64,000 nucleotides of DNA from Bradyrhizobium liaoningense (GTDB lineage Bacteria > Pseudomonadota > Alphaproteobacteria > Rhizobiales > Xanthobacteraceae), in assembly GCF_018130785.1 (NCBI RefSeq), contig NZ_JAFCJT010000017.1, positions 62,001 to 126,000 on the forward strand, written 5' to 3'. Every line of letters starts with the position of its first letter. Position 1 is the first letter of the stretch. This document shows, piece after piece, positions 42,382 through 51,576 of the stretch. The translations under genes were made by a program, and so were the position numbers. The notes beneath the pieces were generated by a model that was not told where the DNA came from, did not search any database, and saw only the letters and a list, made by a program, of their open reading frames with translations.

Positions 42382-43287
42382 TCAGTGCGCCATATGTTTG
42401 GTCGCGCGCTCGATCAAGTCGCTCAGCCTCGAGACGAATTTTGCGAGGATCGGTGAGGCATTGGTTTTGTGATAGCCCACGACGAGATCGATCGTCGGCG
42501 CCTTGCCCCTGAGCGGACGGCTGACGACGGACCAGGGCAGGAAGTTTTTGACGTAGCCCGGGAGTAGCGCGAAGCCGCGGGTGGAAGCCACCATCGACAC
42601 CGCCATCGCGATGTTGTCGGCATCATGCGCCGTCGCGATCGGCAGGCCGCTTTCGCGAACATGGCTGTTGATGATCTTGAGGAGCTCTGGAGCGGTGTCG
42701 GAGACGTTGACGAAGGGCGTCCCCTCCAGTTTGGCGAGGTCGATGCGGTCGAGCTTGGCGAGGCGATGGTCGCTTGGGAGCACTGCGACCAGCGCCTCCT
42801 CGATCACGGTCTTGTAGACGAGTTCCGCTGAGCTTGCCTCGCGCCGCATGAAGGCGAGGTCGAGACTTCCGCGCCTGAGGCCGTCGGCCAGCGCAGGCGA
42901 AAAATCGCTCGTCACGGTCACGTCGATGTTCGGCAGTTCGTCGCGCAGCACGCGCATAGCCTCCGGCAGCCAATCGATTTCCTGACCGGTGAGGAAGCCG
43001 AGCGCAAAGCGCGACTTCTCGGGGCGGCCGGCGCGCCGCGCCGCCTCGATCGCCGCATCGGCCTGCGTCAGCGCAAGGCGCGCGTGATCAAGGAAGGCTC
43101 GTCCCGCGGCCGTCAGTTCGACGCCGTGTACGCTGCGTACCAGTAGAGGTACGCCGACCTCGTATTCGAGATCGCGAATCTGGCGGCTGAGCGAGGGCTG
43201 CGCGGTGTGCAGCCGCTTCTCGGCGGCGACCGTCAGGCTGCCTTCCTCGGCCACGGCGATGAAATAACGGAGATGGCGCAGCTCCAT
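42382..43287 (-). CDS. LysR-family transcriptional regulator
   Basis: 301 residues. The winged helix is MELRHLRYFIAVAEEGSLTVAAEKRLHTAQPSLSRQIRDLEYEVG, close to the aromatic-compound regulators of the CatR/BenM type, and the effector domain follows from residue 90. It is divergent from a short-chain dehydrogenase, and a palindrome with T-N11-A symmetry lies directly ahead of its ATG, consistent with self-regulation and control of the dehydrogenase. Confidence 0.94.
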   Translation of the reverse strand: MELRHLRYFIAVAEEGSLTVAAEKRLHTAQPSLSRQIRDLEYEVGVPLLVRSVHGVELTAAGRAFLDHARLALTQADAAIEAARRAGRPEKSRFALGFLTGQEIDWLPEAMRVLRDELPNIDVTVTSDFSPALADGLRRGSLDLAFMRREASSAELVYKTVIEEALVAVLPSDHRLAKLDRIDLAKLEGTPFVNVSDTAPELLKIINSHVRESGLPIATAHDADNIAMAVSMVASTRGFALLPGYVKNFLPWSVVSRPLRGKAPTIDLVVGYHKTNASPILAKFVSRLSDLIERATKHMAH

Positions 43288-43290
43288 GAA

Positions 43291-43309
43291 GCATACCTCC
43301 CGGGTATGC
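43291..43309. promoter_or_regulatory. LysR-type operator palindrome
   Basis: GCATACC-TCCCG-GGTATGC is a perfect 7-bp inverted repeat containing the T-N11-A core, four bases ahead of the LysR ATG in the divergent region shared with the dehydrogenase. Confidence 0.6.
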
Positions 43310-43441
43310 CCATGAGCTTACAAAGTCTTTTTCAAAGCCGCCAGCCGGCTCCAAACAGCATGCCAGCAAAAGACGCTGCACCAGCACCATACCTGATTGG
43401 CAGGGAATGGGGTCCCTGCGCCCGGCGAAGGAGTGATGACC

Positions 43442-44188
43442 ATGACCGACCTCAAGGGAAAAACTGCTCTCGTCACCGGTGCCTCGCGCGGCATCGGCCG
43501 CGCCTCGGCACTGGCGCTCGCGAAGCGCGGTGGGCAGGTGCTGGTGCATTACGGCCAGGCCGCCAAGGAGGCCGAGGCCGTCGTCGCCGAAATCCGCAAG
43601 AGCGGCGGGCGGGCCGATGCGATCGGGGCCGATCTCGGCGCGCCTGATGGTCCGTATCAACTGGCGACCCGGGTGCGTGGCATCGTCGGCGATCGGCTCG
43701 ATATTCTGGTTGCCAATGCCGGCATCGCCAAGTCGGCTGTGATCGAGGAAACGACGGTTGAGGATTTCGACCGGTTGTTTGCCGTCAACGTTCGCGCGCC
43801 ATTCTTCCTGGTGCAGCAATTGCTGCCGATCCTGCATGAGGGCAGCAGCGTCGTACTCGTTTCTTCGCTTGCCGCCCATGCGGTGGTCGGGACGCTGCCG
43901 GCCTATGCCGCCACCAAGGGTGCGATCGACACCCTGGTGAAGCACTTTGCGGCAGCGCTGGGTGCGCGCGGCGTGCGCGTCAACGCAGTGGCGCCGGGCG
44001 TGGTGGGGACCGAGATGTCGTCCTTCACCAAGACCGATGCGGGGCGCGACTACACGCTCGGCATGCAGACCTTGAAGCGGATTGCCGAGCCCGACGACAT
44101 CGCGGACGCGGTTGCCTTCCTCGCCTCTCCCGACGCGCGCTGGATCACCGGCGACACCATGCACGTCGACGGCGGCTCGAAGCTCTGA
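43442..44188 (+). CDS. Short-chain dehydrogenase/reductase
   Basis: 248 residues. The coenzyme motif is TALVTGASRGIGRASALALAKRG, with the NAG motif in LDILVANAGIAKS, catalytic serine in VVLVSSLAAHAVVG, YAATKGA as the Y-K pair, and AVAPGVVGTEM. The length and C-terminal ITGDTMHVDGGSKL fit classical SDRs such as FabG. The ATG at 43442 is eight bases after AAGGAG and is preferred to 43436. Substrate unknown; the divergent LysR regulator suggests an inducible catabolic or detoxifying role. Confidence 0.94.
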   Translation: MTDLKGKTALVTGASRGIGRASALALAKRGGQVLVHYGQAAKEAEAVVAEIRKSGGRADAIGADLGAPDGPYQLATRVRGIVGDRLDILVANAGIAKSAVIEETTVEDFDRLFAVNVRAPFFLVQQLLPILHEGSSVVLVSSLAAHAVVGTLPAYAATKGAIDTLVKHFAAALGARGVRVNAVAPGVVGTEMSSFTKTDAGRDYTLGMQTLKRIAEPDDIADAVAFLASPDARWITGDTMHVDGGSKL

Positions 44189-44227
44189 GCCGTGGCCGGG
44201 TGGCCGAAGCGCATTCGGCCGCCCGGT

Positions 44228-45034
44228 TCACGCGATCCTGTTGGTGGTCGCCGCCCGCTCGCTCGCCAGTTGCTTCTGCAAGCGATCGATGTTTTGCAGC
44301 AGGCGCTGACTGGTCAACACCAGGAAGTAATAGCCGAACTGCGGGTCCTGAAAATAGATCTCGAGCAGGCGGTCATAGGTGATCGTCAGCACCTGTCCGT
44401 CTTCGATGCATTCGATCGTTCCGGTGCGCCGGTTGTCCGGCGTGAGGAAGCCGAGCTCTCCCATGAGAGCTCCGGGCCCGATCTCGACATTGATCTCCTT
44501 GACCAGGAACTTGCCGGTGACCGTGAGGAGCATCTCCTTGGCGGGATCGCCCAATTTGAAAAGCGTATCGCCACTGCGATATTTGCGCTCGGTCATGAAC
44601 GGCTTGAGCCACTCGATCGACATGTCGCCTTCGGCCGCATGGCGCGCCTTCTTGACCAGCTTGAGCATCTGCCGCAGGCGCAGGGCGTTGATCGGAAGCA
44701 GCAGAAGATAGAGGAGGAACGTAGAGACGTTGGCTGACAGTGCGCCGAAAACGGCGAAGAACGCACAGCCGACCATGTTGGCGACGCGCAGGGGCACCAT
44801 CGTCCGCATCAAGAGGGTGGCGACGAAGAAGCCGGCGCCGACCGCTGCGAACAGATTGGCCAGCGTGATGTTCTGGACAAAGATCTCCAGCAGCCGGTTG
44901 AAGATCGCGTCGTAGGTGACGTTGTTGGGATCGAGGCCCATCTGGACCAGGATCTTTGCGATCCTGAGGTTGTCCGTCGCCGCATCGAGAATGCGGTCGA
45001 GGATCGAGGAAATGTCTGCGCTGCCGGACGGCAT
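44228..45034 (-). CDS. Membrane-bound cyclic-nucleotide-binding (Popeye-like) protein
   Basis: 268 residues. Three hydrophobic segments (about residues 55-120: NLFAAVGAGFFVATLLM, ANMVGCAFFAVFGALSA, VSTFLLYLLLLPINALRL) precede a cyclic-nucleotide-binding fold (YRSGDTLFKLGDPAKEMLLTVTGKFLV, IGPGALMGELGFLTPDNRRTGTIECIEDG). The GELGF and RRTGT pair corresponds to the phosphate-binding cassette GELA...RxAT. There is no DNA-binding helix-turn-helix. This order matches the Popeye-domain layout known best from animals. Confidence 0.8.
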   Translation of the reverse strand: MPSGSADISSILDRILDAATDNLRIAKILVQMGLDPNNVTYDAIFNRLLEIFVQNITLANLFAAVGAGFFVATLLMRTMVPLRVANMVGCAFFAVFGALSANVSTFLLYLLLLPINALRLRQMLKLVKKARHAAEGDMSIEWLKPFMTERKYRSGDTLFKLGDPAKEMLLTVTGKFLVKEINVEIGPGALMGELGFLTPDNRRTGTIECIEDGQVLTITYDRLLEIYFQDPQFGYYFLVLTSQRLLQNIDRLQKQLASERAATTNRIA

Positions 45035-45284
45035 GTACTAACCCCGCGTAAGGCCTTCAGTCCTGGTCGGTATGCTCGACACGTATAGCCGAAATCGAAT
45101 GACGACCGCTTGAAATGAAGCCTTCGGCCGCCATGCCGCAAGGGGCAAATTTTAGCCTGATCGGGCGTTTCGGCAATTGCCCCTTGGTTGTGCGCATGGC
45201 CGTGTTGCGCCCGTGATTCGGGGCCCGGGCTTCGGCGGCGTGGACCGTGGCGTCCCCGACCGGCGGGGCGCAGGGCGACCAGCC

Positions 45285-46382
45285 TTACGGCTTGGCGGCG
45301 GGCTGCACGACCTGCTGCTCGACGAGGCCGAGGTGCCCCGGCAGCGAACCGGCGCGCAGCAACATCGCGACGCTATTGGCTTCCTCCAGCGTGAAATTGC
45401 CGGAGATCTGGCCCGAGCCGCCGGTGATGGGTTCGCGGATCACGGGGGCGGAGATCACCTTGCCGTCGAGCACGATGGCGAAGGGCCTTCCGATGTTCTC
45501 TTCGGTGACGTGGGCAAAGCGCCGCGTGCCGCGGCCGTTGAAGCGGAACGAGGCGATCGGGTCTTTCGTGCCGCCGGCAAATCCCGGGCCGGCATAGCTG
45601 ATGTCGTCGCCGTCGAGCGCGCTGTCCTTGGCGACGAGGTAACGGCGCGCGTCCTTGAAGCCGAGCAGGACTTCGGTGCCCGCAGGCGGCGCGCCGGATT
45701 GTGCCTGTTCCGCCGGCATCGAGATGTCGACCAGGCGGAAGCTGACATTGACCTTCCTGGCGAAGACAGCAGTCACGCGCCCGGGCTCCATCATGCCCGG
45801 GATGAAAATGCGGATGCGATCCGCGCCATCAGGCTGGACGCTGGCGAGGTCGATGCCGGCGTCCTTGAGGCGCTGCTCGATCATGGCGATGGAATCGTCG
45901 ACGAGATCGCGCAGCCGTGCCGCGGATGCGACATCGGTCGGCGCGAGCCTGACCAGTCCGTCGCCGCCGTCGGTCACCGTGAGCGCATGCGATGGCAATC
46001 CCTCCGCGGCTGACGCGAGCTTGCGTGCGAGCTGATCGCGGCCCTTGGCATCGGCGATCTTCAGTTCGACGCCGGCGTCGCGTATCGCAAGACCGGAGAA
46101 GGCGATCTTGCCCTCGCGCAGGGTCTTGTAGACATCGTCGCGCAAATCCGTGACGTCGCTCTCGCGCAAACCGTCGGTGTCGACCTTGTAGATGATGCGC
46201 GAGCCGCCCAGCTTCTCCATCTTGTCGGCGACGAGGGCCGCGATCCTGGCACGCATCTTGTCGAACTGGCTGTCTCCGGCAAGCGCGCCGCGCGGCAGGG
46301 CGATCGCCGATGCGCCGATCACCGATGTCATGGTGAGCGCGACGAGCTGCCGTGTGACGCGGTCCCGCGGGGGCGTAGTCAT
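45285..46382 (-). CDS. Exported SecD P1-head-like protein without membrane domain
   Basis: 365 residues. An N-terminal signal (LVALTMTSVIGASAIALPRGALAGD) is followed by a region equal to the first periplasmic domain of SecD: DGADRIRIFIPGMMEPGRV, then GRPFAIVLDGKVISAPVIRE, then GGSGQISGNFTLEEANSVAMLLRAGSLP. In SecD six membrane helices follow; here the protein ends about 17 residues later. The start at 46382 follows GAGGTGATC. It is an exported SecD-like domain of unknown function, not a working translocase subunit. Confidence 0.8.
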   Translation of the reverse strand: MTTPPRDRVTRQLVALTMTSVIGASAIALPRGALAGDSQFDKMRARIAALVADKMEKLGGSRIIYKVDTDGLRESDVTDLRDDVYKTLREGKIAFSGLAIRDAGVELKIADAKGRDQLARKLASAAEGLPSHALTVTDGGDGLVRLAPTDVASAARLRDLVDDSIAMIEQRLKDAGIDLASVQPDGADRIRIFIPGMMEPGRVTAVFARKVNVSFRLVDISMPAEQAQSGAPPAGTEVLLGFKDARRYLVAKDSALDGDDISYAGPGFAGGTKDPIASFRFNGRGTRRFAHVTEENIGRPFAIVLDGKVISAPVIREPITGGSGQISGNFTLEEANSVAMLLRAGSLPGHLGLVEQQVVQPAAKP

Positions 46383-46629
46383 GATCACCTCAAGTCTTGC
46401 GGCAGGACGCTGGCCGGCGAGTCCGATGCCAGTTCTTGGTCCCCGGATCGGGCGCGGAGGTTCAAAGGCTTCGAATACGAGTGCTACGACCATAGCCGTT
46501 AGGCCATGGACGAATGCTCAATCATCCATCATTCTGTCCGCGCTCGACCGGCCATCGGTCGAGGCCTCGCCGAACCAAAATGTCAAAAGACAGGGGCGGG
46601 GAAATGCATCTGAGGGAGGACAGAATTCC

Positions 46630-48537
46630 ATGGCGGGCATCCACGCGCTCGATCGGCTCATCGGCGACGACTATCCGGACCTGGCAACGGACGCGGAGGT
46701 CCGGGCCTTCGAGCAGGTGCCTTATGCCGATCGTGTCGCAGCCGAGAGCACCTATGACGCCGTCAGGCTCGGCGCTGCGCGCAACCCCGATGGGGCGGCG
46801 ATTCAGTTCCTGCAAAACGCCGATCCGGCCGATACGCCGGTTGTGGTGACGTATCGCGATCTCATCGCGCGCGTCACGCAAGCCGCCAACATGTTTCATG
46901 CGCTCGGCGTGGAGAAAGGCGACGTCGTCAGCTTCATGCTGCCGCTGGTGCCCGATGCCTTCGTGACGCTGCTGGGGGCCGAGGCCGCGGGCATCGCCAA
47001 TCCCGTCAATCCGCTGCTCGAGCCGCACCAGATCGCGGAGATCCTGGAGGCGGCGAACACCAAGATCCTGGTGGCGCTCGGGCCGATGCCGGGCACCGAC
47101 ATCTGGCAGAAGGTCGAGCAGATCCGTCCGCAGCTCAAACACCTCAAGGCGATCGTGCAGGTGTTCGGCGGCGGCGATCCTGACAAGGGCATCTTCGCGT
47201 TCAACGACCTGATCAAGCAGCAGCCGTCCGACCGGCTTGTCAGCGGGCGCAAGATTGCAGGCCACGACATCGCCGCCTATTTCCACACCGGCGGCACCAC
47301 CGGCACGCCAAAACTCGTGCGGCACACGCACGCCAACCAGGTCTACCAGGCCTGGGCGCTCAATCTGCTGCTGCGATCGAAGCCCGGCTCCAATCTGCTG
47401 TTCGGCATGCCGCTGTTTCACGTCGGGGGATCACTGACGCAGGTGCTGCTGACGCTGTCGAGTGGCGGCTCGCTGGTCGTGCTCTCGCCGAGCGGCTGGC
47501 GCAATCCGAATTCTGTGAAGAACATCTGGGGACTGGTGGAGCGCTTCAAGCCCGAGGCGCTGTCGAGTGTGCCGACGGTGCTCGCGGCAACGCTTGGCGT
47601 GCCGCCCGGCAATGCCGACATCTCCAGCCTGAAATATGCAGCCGGCGGCGGCTCGGCGATCCCTGTCGCCGTGGGCTCGGCGATCCAGGACAAGCTGAAG
47701 CTGCCGGTGGTCGAGGTCTACGGCATGACCGAGACCTCCAGTGTGCATACGCTCGCCTATCCGTCGCGGCCGATCCGGCTCGGCTCGGTGGGGCTGCCGA
47801 TGCCTTACGCGCGCGTGCGCATCGTGCAGCTTGACGCCGACGGCCGGCTGATCCGCGACTGCGCAGCCGACGAGATCGGCGTCGTCATCATGGCCGGGCC
47901 CGGCGTGTTCGGCGGCTATCTCAACGACGAGCACAACAAGGGCGCCTTCGTTGACGATGTCTGGGTCAACTCCGGCGACCTCGGCCGGCTCGACGCCGAC
48001 GGCTATCTCTGGATCACCGGCCGCGCCAAGGATCTCGTGATCCGCGGCGGCCACAACATCGATCCGGCGCCGATCGAGGAGATCATGTTTCGCCATCCCG
48101 CCGTCGGCTTCGCCGCCGTGGTTGGCCAGCCCGACGCCTATGCCGGTGAATTGCCGGTCGGTTATGTGCAGCTGAAGCCGGGCGCCAAGGTCGAGCCGGG
48201 CGAGCTGGAAGCCTGGGTACGCGAGCGCACGCCGGAGCGCGCCGCCGTTCCGGTGCAGGTCATTCCGATCGATCCGATGCCGTTGACCGGCGTCGGCAAG
48301 GTGTTCAAGCCGCAGCTGCGTTGGGACGCGGCGCAGCGCGTGTTCACGAAAGTGCTGACGCCGCTCGTCGAGCGCGGCATCGACTGCAAGGTGAAGGTCG
48401 GCGCGCACGGTAGCCACGGCTCGATCGCCACCGTGACGCTCGCGGGCCTGCCGGCGGACCAGCGCGAACTCGTCGCCCGCGAAGTGCACACACTGCTCGA
48501 CCCGTTCGTGATGCGGCACGAGGTGGTGCATGCGTAG
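46630..48537 (+). CDS. Acyl-CoA synthetase (AMP-forming)
   Basis: 635 residues of the ANL superfamily. The AMP-binding loop is FHTGGTTGTPKLVRHTHANQ, with YGMTETSSVH, the GDLGRLDADGYLWITGRAKDLVIRGGHNIDP hinge region and the late catalytic lysine in PLTGVGKVFKPQLRW. It would activate a fatty or aromatic acid as its CoA ester. It is longer than most because of extra N-terminal residues and a 70-residue tail. GGAGGA precedes the ATG. It is divergent from the SecD-like gene. Confidence 0.92.
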   Translation: MAGIHALDRLIGDDYPDLATDAEVRAFEQVPYADRVAAESTYDAVRLGAARNPDGAAIQFLQNADPADTPVVVTYRDLIARVTQAANMFHALGVEKGDVVSFMLPLVPDAFVTLLGAEAAGIANPVNPLLEPHQIAEILEAANTKILVALGPMPGTDIWQKVEQIRPQLKHLKAIVQVFGGGDPDKGIFAFNDLIKQQPSDRLVSGRKIAGHDIAAYFHTGGTTGTPKLVRHTHANQVYQAWALNLLLRSKPGSNLLFGMPLFHVGGSLTQVLLTLSSGGSLVVLSPSGWRNPNSVKNIWGLVERFKPEALSSVPTVLAATLGVPPGNADISSLKYAAGGGSAIPVAVGSAIQDKLKLPVVEVYGMTETSSVHTLAYPSRPIRLGSVGLPMPYARVRIVQLDADGRLIRDCAADEIGVVIMAGPGVFGGYLNDEHNKGAFVDDVWVNSGDLGRLDADGYLWITGRAKDLVIRGGHNIDPAPIEEIMFRHPAVGFAAVVGQPDAYAGELPVGYVQLKPGAKVEPGELEAWVRERTPERAAVPVQVIPIDPMPLTGVGKVFKPQLRWDAAQRVFTKVLTPLVERGIDCKVKVGAHGSHGSIATVTLAGLPADQRELVAREVHTLLDPFVMRHEVVHA

Positions 48538-48610
48538 GTGAGGGCGGACGACACAAGGCTTGCACGCCTCGCCGCAAACGAGCATCATTCTCCAAAAAAG
48601 GGGGAAATCG

Positions 48611-49936
48611 ATGCCTCAACTCTCTCGCCGCCGTCACCTCCAGCAATTGTCAGGTGTGTTCGGAGCCGCGGCACTGTCCGGATGGTCGAGGCCGGCATCG
48701 GCGTCAGAGGCGGACATTCCACCGGAGGGTATCGGCAAGGGCATCAAGCACGTCTCCTACAGCGATATCGGCGGCCGGCCCGAAAGCGTGCAGGTGATGT
48801 TCAACCGGCAGCATGTCTATGTCGGGCACATGTTCAGCGACGGCGTGACGATCCTCGACGCCTCCGATCCGCGTGCGCTCAAGCCGGTCAATTTCTTCAC
48901 CGCGGGACAGTACACCCGCACCCACCATCTCCAGGTGGCGGAAGACCTGCTGCTGCTCGCGAACGGCGCCAATATCGTCGCGATGCAGTCTTACGACAAC
49001 ATGCGCGGCTATTTCGAGAACACGCTGGTCGACAGCATCACCAAGGCCAAGAAATTCCGCTCCGGTCTCTCGATCCACGACATCTCGAAACCGAACGAGA
49101 TGCGCGAGATCGCCTTCCTCGAAATGCCCGGCTTCGGCATCAACCGGCTGTGGTGGCCGGGCGGCCGCTATGCCTATGTGTCGGCGCATCTTGACGGCTT
49201 CACCGACCACATCCTTTGCGTGGTCGATCTCAAGACCATCACGAAGCCGGAGATCGTCGCGAAATGGTGGCTGCCGGGCATGAACCGCGCGGCCGGTGAG
49301 CCGGCGACGCCAAAGGGCAAGCGCTTTGCGCTCCATCACATGATCACGGCGGGTGATCGCGGCTACGCTGCCTGGCGCGATGGCGGCTTCACCATCCATG
49401 ATATCAGCGATCCCACGAATCCGAAGCTGCTGTCGCACATCAACTGGTCGCCGCCCTTCGCCGGCGGCACGCATACGCCGCTGCCGCTGCCGAAGCGACA
49501 GCTCGCGATCGTCGCGGATGAGGCGAATGCGGAGAAATGCGCCAAGGGCCTGTTCCACACATTCGTTCTCGACGTGCGCGCGCCGGAAAACCCGGTGCCG
49601 ATCGCAACCCTGCCGACGCCGCGCGACCGCGATTTCTGCACGGACGGCACTTTCGGTCCGCATAATCTGCACGAGAACCGGCCGGGCTCGTTCCAGAGCG
49701 AGGAGACGATCTTCGCGACCTACAACAACGCCGGCGTCAGGGTGTTCGACGTCAGGGACGCGTTTGCGCCAAAGGAGATCGCGTACTGGGTGCCGCCGGC
49801 ACCGAAAAAGCTCATCGACCCCCGCCCGAACGTCGCGCTCGCAGCCAAGACCTGCGATGCCTATGTGCGGCCGGACGGGCTGATGTTCGTCTCCGACTGG
49901 AACGCCGGCATGCACGTGCTGCAATATCAGGGATGA
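48611..49936 (+). CDS. Tat-exported LVIVD-repeat protein
   Basis: 441 residues. The signal SRRRHLQQLSGVFGAAALSG has twin arginines. The body repeats short beta units of the LVIVD type, such as GVTILDASDPRALKPVNFF, LSIHDISKPNEMREIAFLEMPG, GFTIHDISDPTNPKLLSHINW and GVRVFDVRDAFAPKEIAYW. These suggest a beta-propeller. Function unknown; the family is periplasmic or extracellular. It starts 73 bases after the acyl-CoA synthetase and is probably co-transcribed with it. Confidence 0.85.
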   Translation: MPQLSRRRHLQQLSGVFGAAALSGWSRPASASEADIPPEGIGKGIKHVSYSDIGGRPESVQVMFNRQHVYVGHMFSDGVTILDASDPRALKPVNFFTAGQYTRTHHLQVAEDLLLLANGANIVAMQSYDNMRGYFENTLVDSITKAKKFRSGLSIHDISKPNEMREIAFLEMPGFGINRLWWPGGRYAYVSAHLDGFTDHILCVVDLKTITKPEIVAKWWLPGMNRAAGEPATPKGKRFALHHMITAGDRGYAAWRDGGFTIHDISDPTNPKLLSHINWSPPFAGGTHTPLPLPKRQLAIVADEANAEKCAKGLFHTFVLDVRAPENPVPIATLPTPRDRDFCTDGTFGPHNLHENRPGSFQSEETIFATYNNAGVRVFDVRDAFAPKEIAYWVPPAPKKLIDPRPNVALAAKTCDAYVRPDGLMFVSDWNAGMHVLQYQG

Positions 49937-50005
49937 GCGCCGCGCAAGGGGAATCGGCGACTTGTCCGCGGTGGCCGGCTCTTCCGATTGGATGCCGCCC
50001 CGCCG

Positions 50006-51376
50006 CTACCCGCGGATCGCCGCATTGGCCCTTTCGGCTGCGCCCGTCATCGCATCCTTCGCCGGCTTCGCCCCGTTGACCACTTCATTCACGCCGATCA
50101 TGAAGGCGTCGAGGATCGGTCGCGATTGCGGATGGAAAAGGATCGCCTTGGCGCGGTCGACGTCGGCATTTTGCAAGTTGGTCAGCGCCGCCTCGGCGGC
50201 CTGCGGGCCGAACGCCTTCTTGAAGTCCTCGCTCGACCAGGCCGACACACGTGTCGTCGCCAGCCCCGCAGCGGCAGTTCGCAGCGAGGTCGCCTTGCTC
50301 GTCGCCCACAGCAGGAACAGGAAAGCCGCCCGCTTGTTTCGAGATTTGGAATTGATGCACGCCTGCCAGTGCGACATGAAGGGGACCGGTCCGCGACCGG
50401 CGAGGTGCGGAAAGGTTGCAAACCCGGCCTGCTTGGTGACACGGCTTTTCGCTGGATTGGAGATGTCGGTCGCGAAGTTGCTGCTGTCGATTGCCATGGC
50501 CGTCCGCCCCTGCAGGAAGTCGTCCAGCACATGGTACCATTCGTAGCTGCCGACGCCGGCAGGCCCGGCCTGACTGAGCAGCTGTCCGTACATCTCGACG
50601 GCCGCGATTGCCTCCGGGCTCGCGAACGCGACCCTGTTGTGCTCGACCATGGCCCCACCGTACGAGAACACGAAGCCCATGGCGGGTGGGGAGGAATTGC
50701 CGCCCGCTTGGGCCCGCATGGTGATCCCCGACATCCCGTTGGCCTTGACCATCTTGGCGGTGGCAAGGAGCTGTTCGAAAGTTTCGGGAATCGGCTGGTC
50801 CTTGGCTGCCAGCGCATCCCTGTTGATGAACAGGGTCATCGCCTCTGAGGTGATGGGGACGGCGTACCGTTCGCCGTCCGGCCACAGCGGGAAGGCTCGG
50901 GCCGTCTTGAGCAGATCGCTCTCGTCATACCAGGCGGGGTCGGTCAGCGACCGGTTGGAATAGTAGCCGTTCAGTGGCTCCAGCCATCCGTTCGAGATGC
51001 CCTGGCCATAGGTCGTGAACATGAAGACGTCGGGCGTGCTGCTGCCGCGGGCGAGCCTGATCGGCAGCGCGCCGAGATAGGTGGTTTCCAGTTGGAAATC
51101 GATGGCGACGTTGATGCCGGTGAGTATGGTGAACTCCGGCAACAGCGGCGTGATCGCATTCGACCACGGATGGATCGCGCCCGAAAGCGCGATCGTCTGT
51201 CCTGCAAATTGCTTCCAGTCGATCGCGGCGTTGGCGTAAGCCGCAGCGGAATCCTGGGCAAAGCTCCAGCGCGGCAGCGCAGTCAGAACCGGCAGGCCGG
51301 CGCCAGCCGCCCCCAATCCCTTGATGAAACTGCGTCGGCTTGCCGGATGGCTCAGTGAGTTTTCACCCTGTGCCAT
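50006..51376 (-). CDS. Tat-exported family-1 solute-binding protein (orphan)
   Basis: About 456 residues. SRRSFIKGLGAAGAGLP is a twin-arginine signal. The mature part resembles sugar-binding ABC receptors: LLPEFTILTGINVAIDFQLETTYLGALPIRLARGSSTPDVFMF, WPDGERYAVPITSEAMTLFINRDAL, then PETFEQLLATAKMVKANG. No ABC permease or ATPase is nearby. It is divergent from a histidine kinase with only about 200 bases between, so it may serve as a ligand sensor partner. The ATG at 51376 is preferred over the TTG at 51400. Confidence 0.85.
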   Translation of the reverse strand: MAQGENSLSHPASRRSFIKGLGAAGAGLPVLTALPRWSFAQDSAAAYANAAIDWKQFAGQTIALSGAIHPWSNAITPLLPEFTILTGINVAIDFQLETTYLGALPIRLARGSSTPDVFMFTTYGQGISNGWLEPLNGYYSNRSLTDPAWYDESDLLKTARAFPLWPDGERYAVPITSEAMTLFINRDALAAKDQPIPETFEQLLATAKMVKANGMSGITMRAQAGGNSSPPAMGFVFSYGGAMVEHNRVAFASPEAIAAVEMYGQLLSQAGPAGVGSYEWYHVLDDFLQGRTAMAIDSSNFATDISNPAKSRVTKQAGFATFPHLAGRGPVPFMSHWQACINSKSRNKRAAFLFLLWATSKATSLRTAAAGLATTRVSAWSSEDFKKAFGPQAAEAALTNLQNADVDRAKAILFHPQSRPILDAFMIGVNEVVNGAKPAKDAMTGAAERANAAIRG

Positions 51377-51576
51377 GCTGATGCTCCTTGAATCAACCAA
51401 GGGCGTTCAACCATAGCACGCGCACGGGGCCGCACCCTGCGACATCGCGGCCCTTACCCTTGGCGTATCCGATGATGTCGGGTTCCCGACCTCCCTTTCC
51501 GTGCTATTATCTCATCATGCTCTGGCGTCGGCACCAGAACACGCGCGGTCACACGAGCATCGAAGACCCACGGCCA

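Noticed and set aside
46192..48537. A 781-codon version of the acyl-CoA synthetase
   Set aside because: The extra N-terminus overlaps the start of the SecD-like gene and is low-complexity; GGAGGA before 46630 marks the real start.
47431..48588. 385-codon minus-strand frame opposite the acyl-CoA synthetase
   Set aside because: Shadow frame; the histidine- and arginine-rich translation has no domain.
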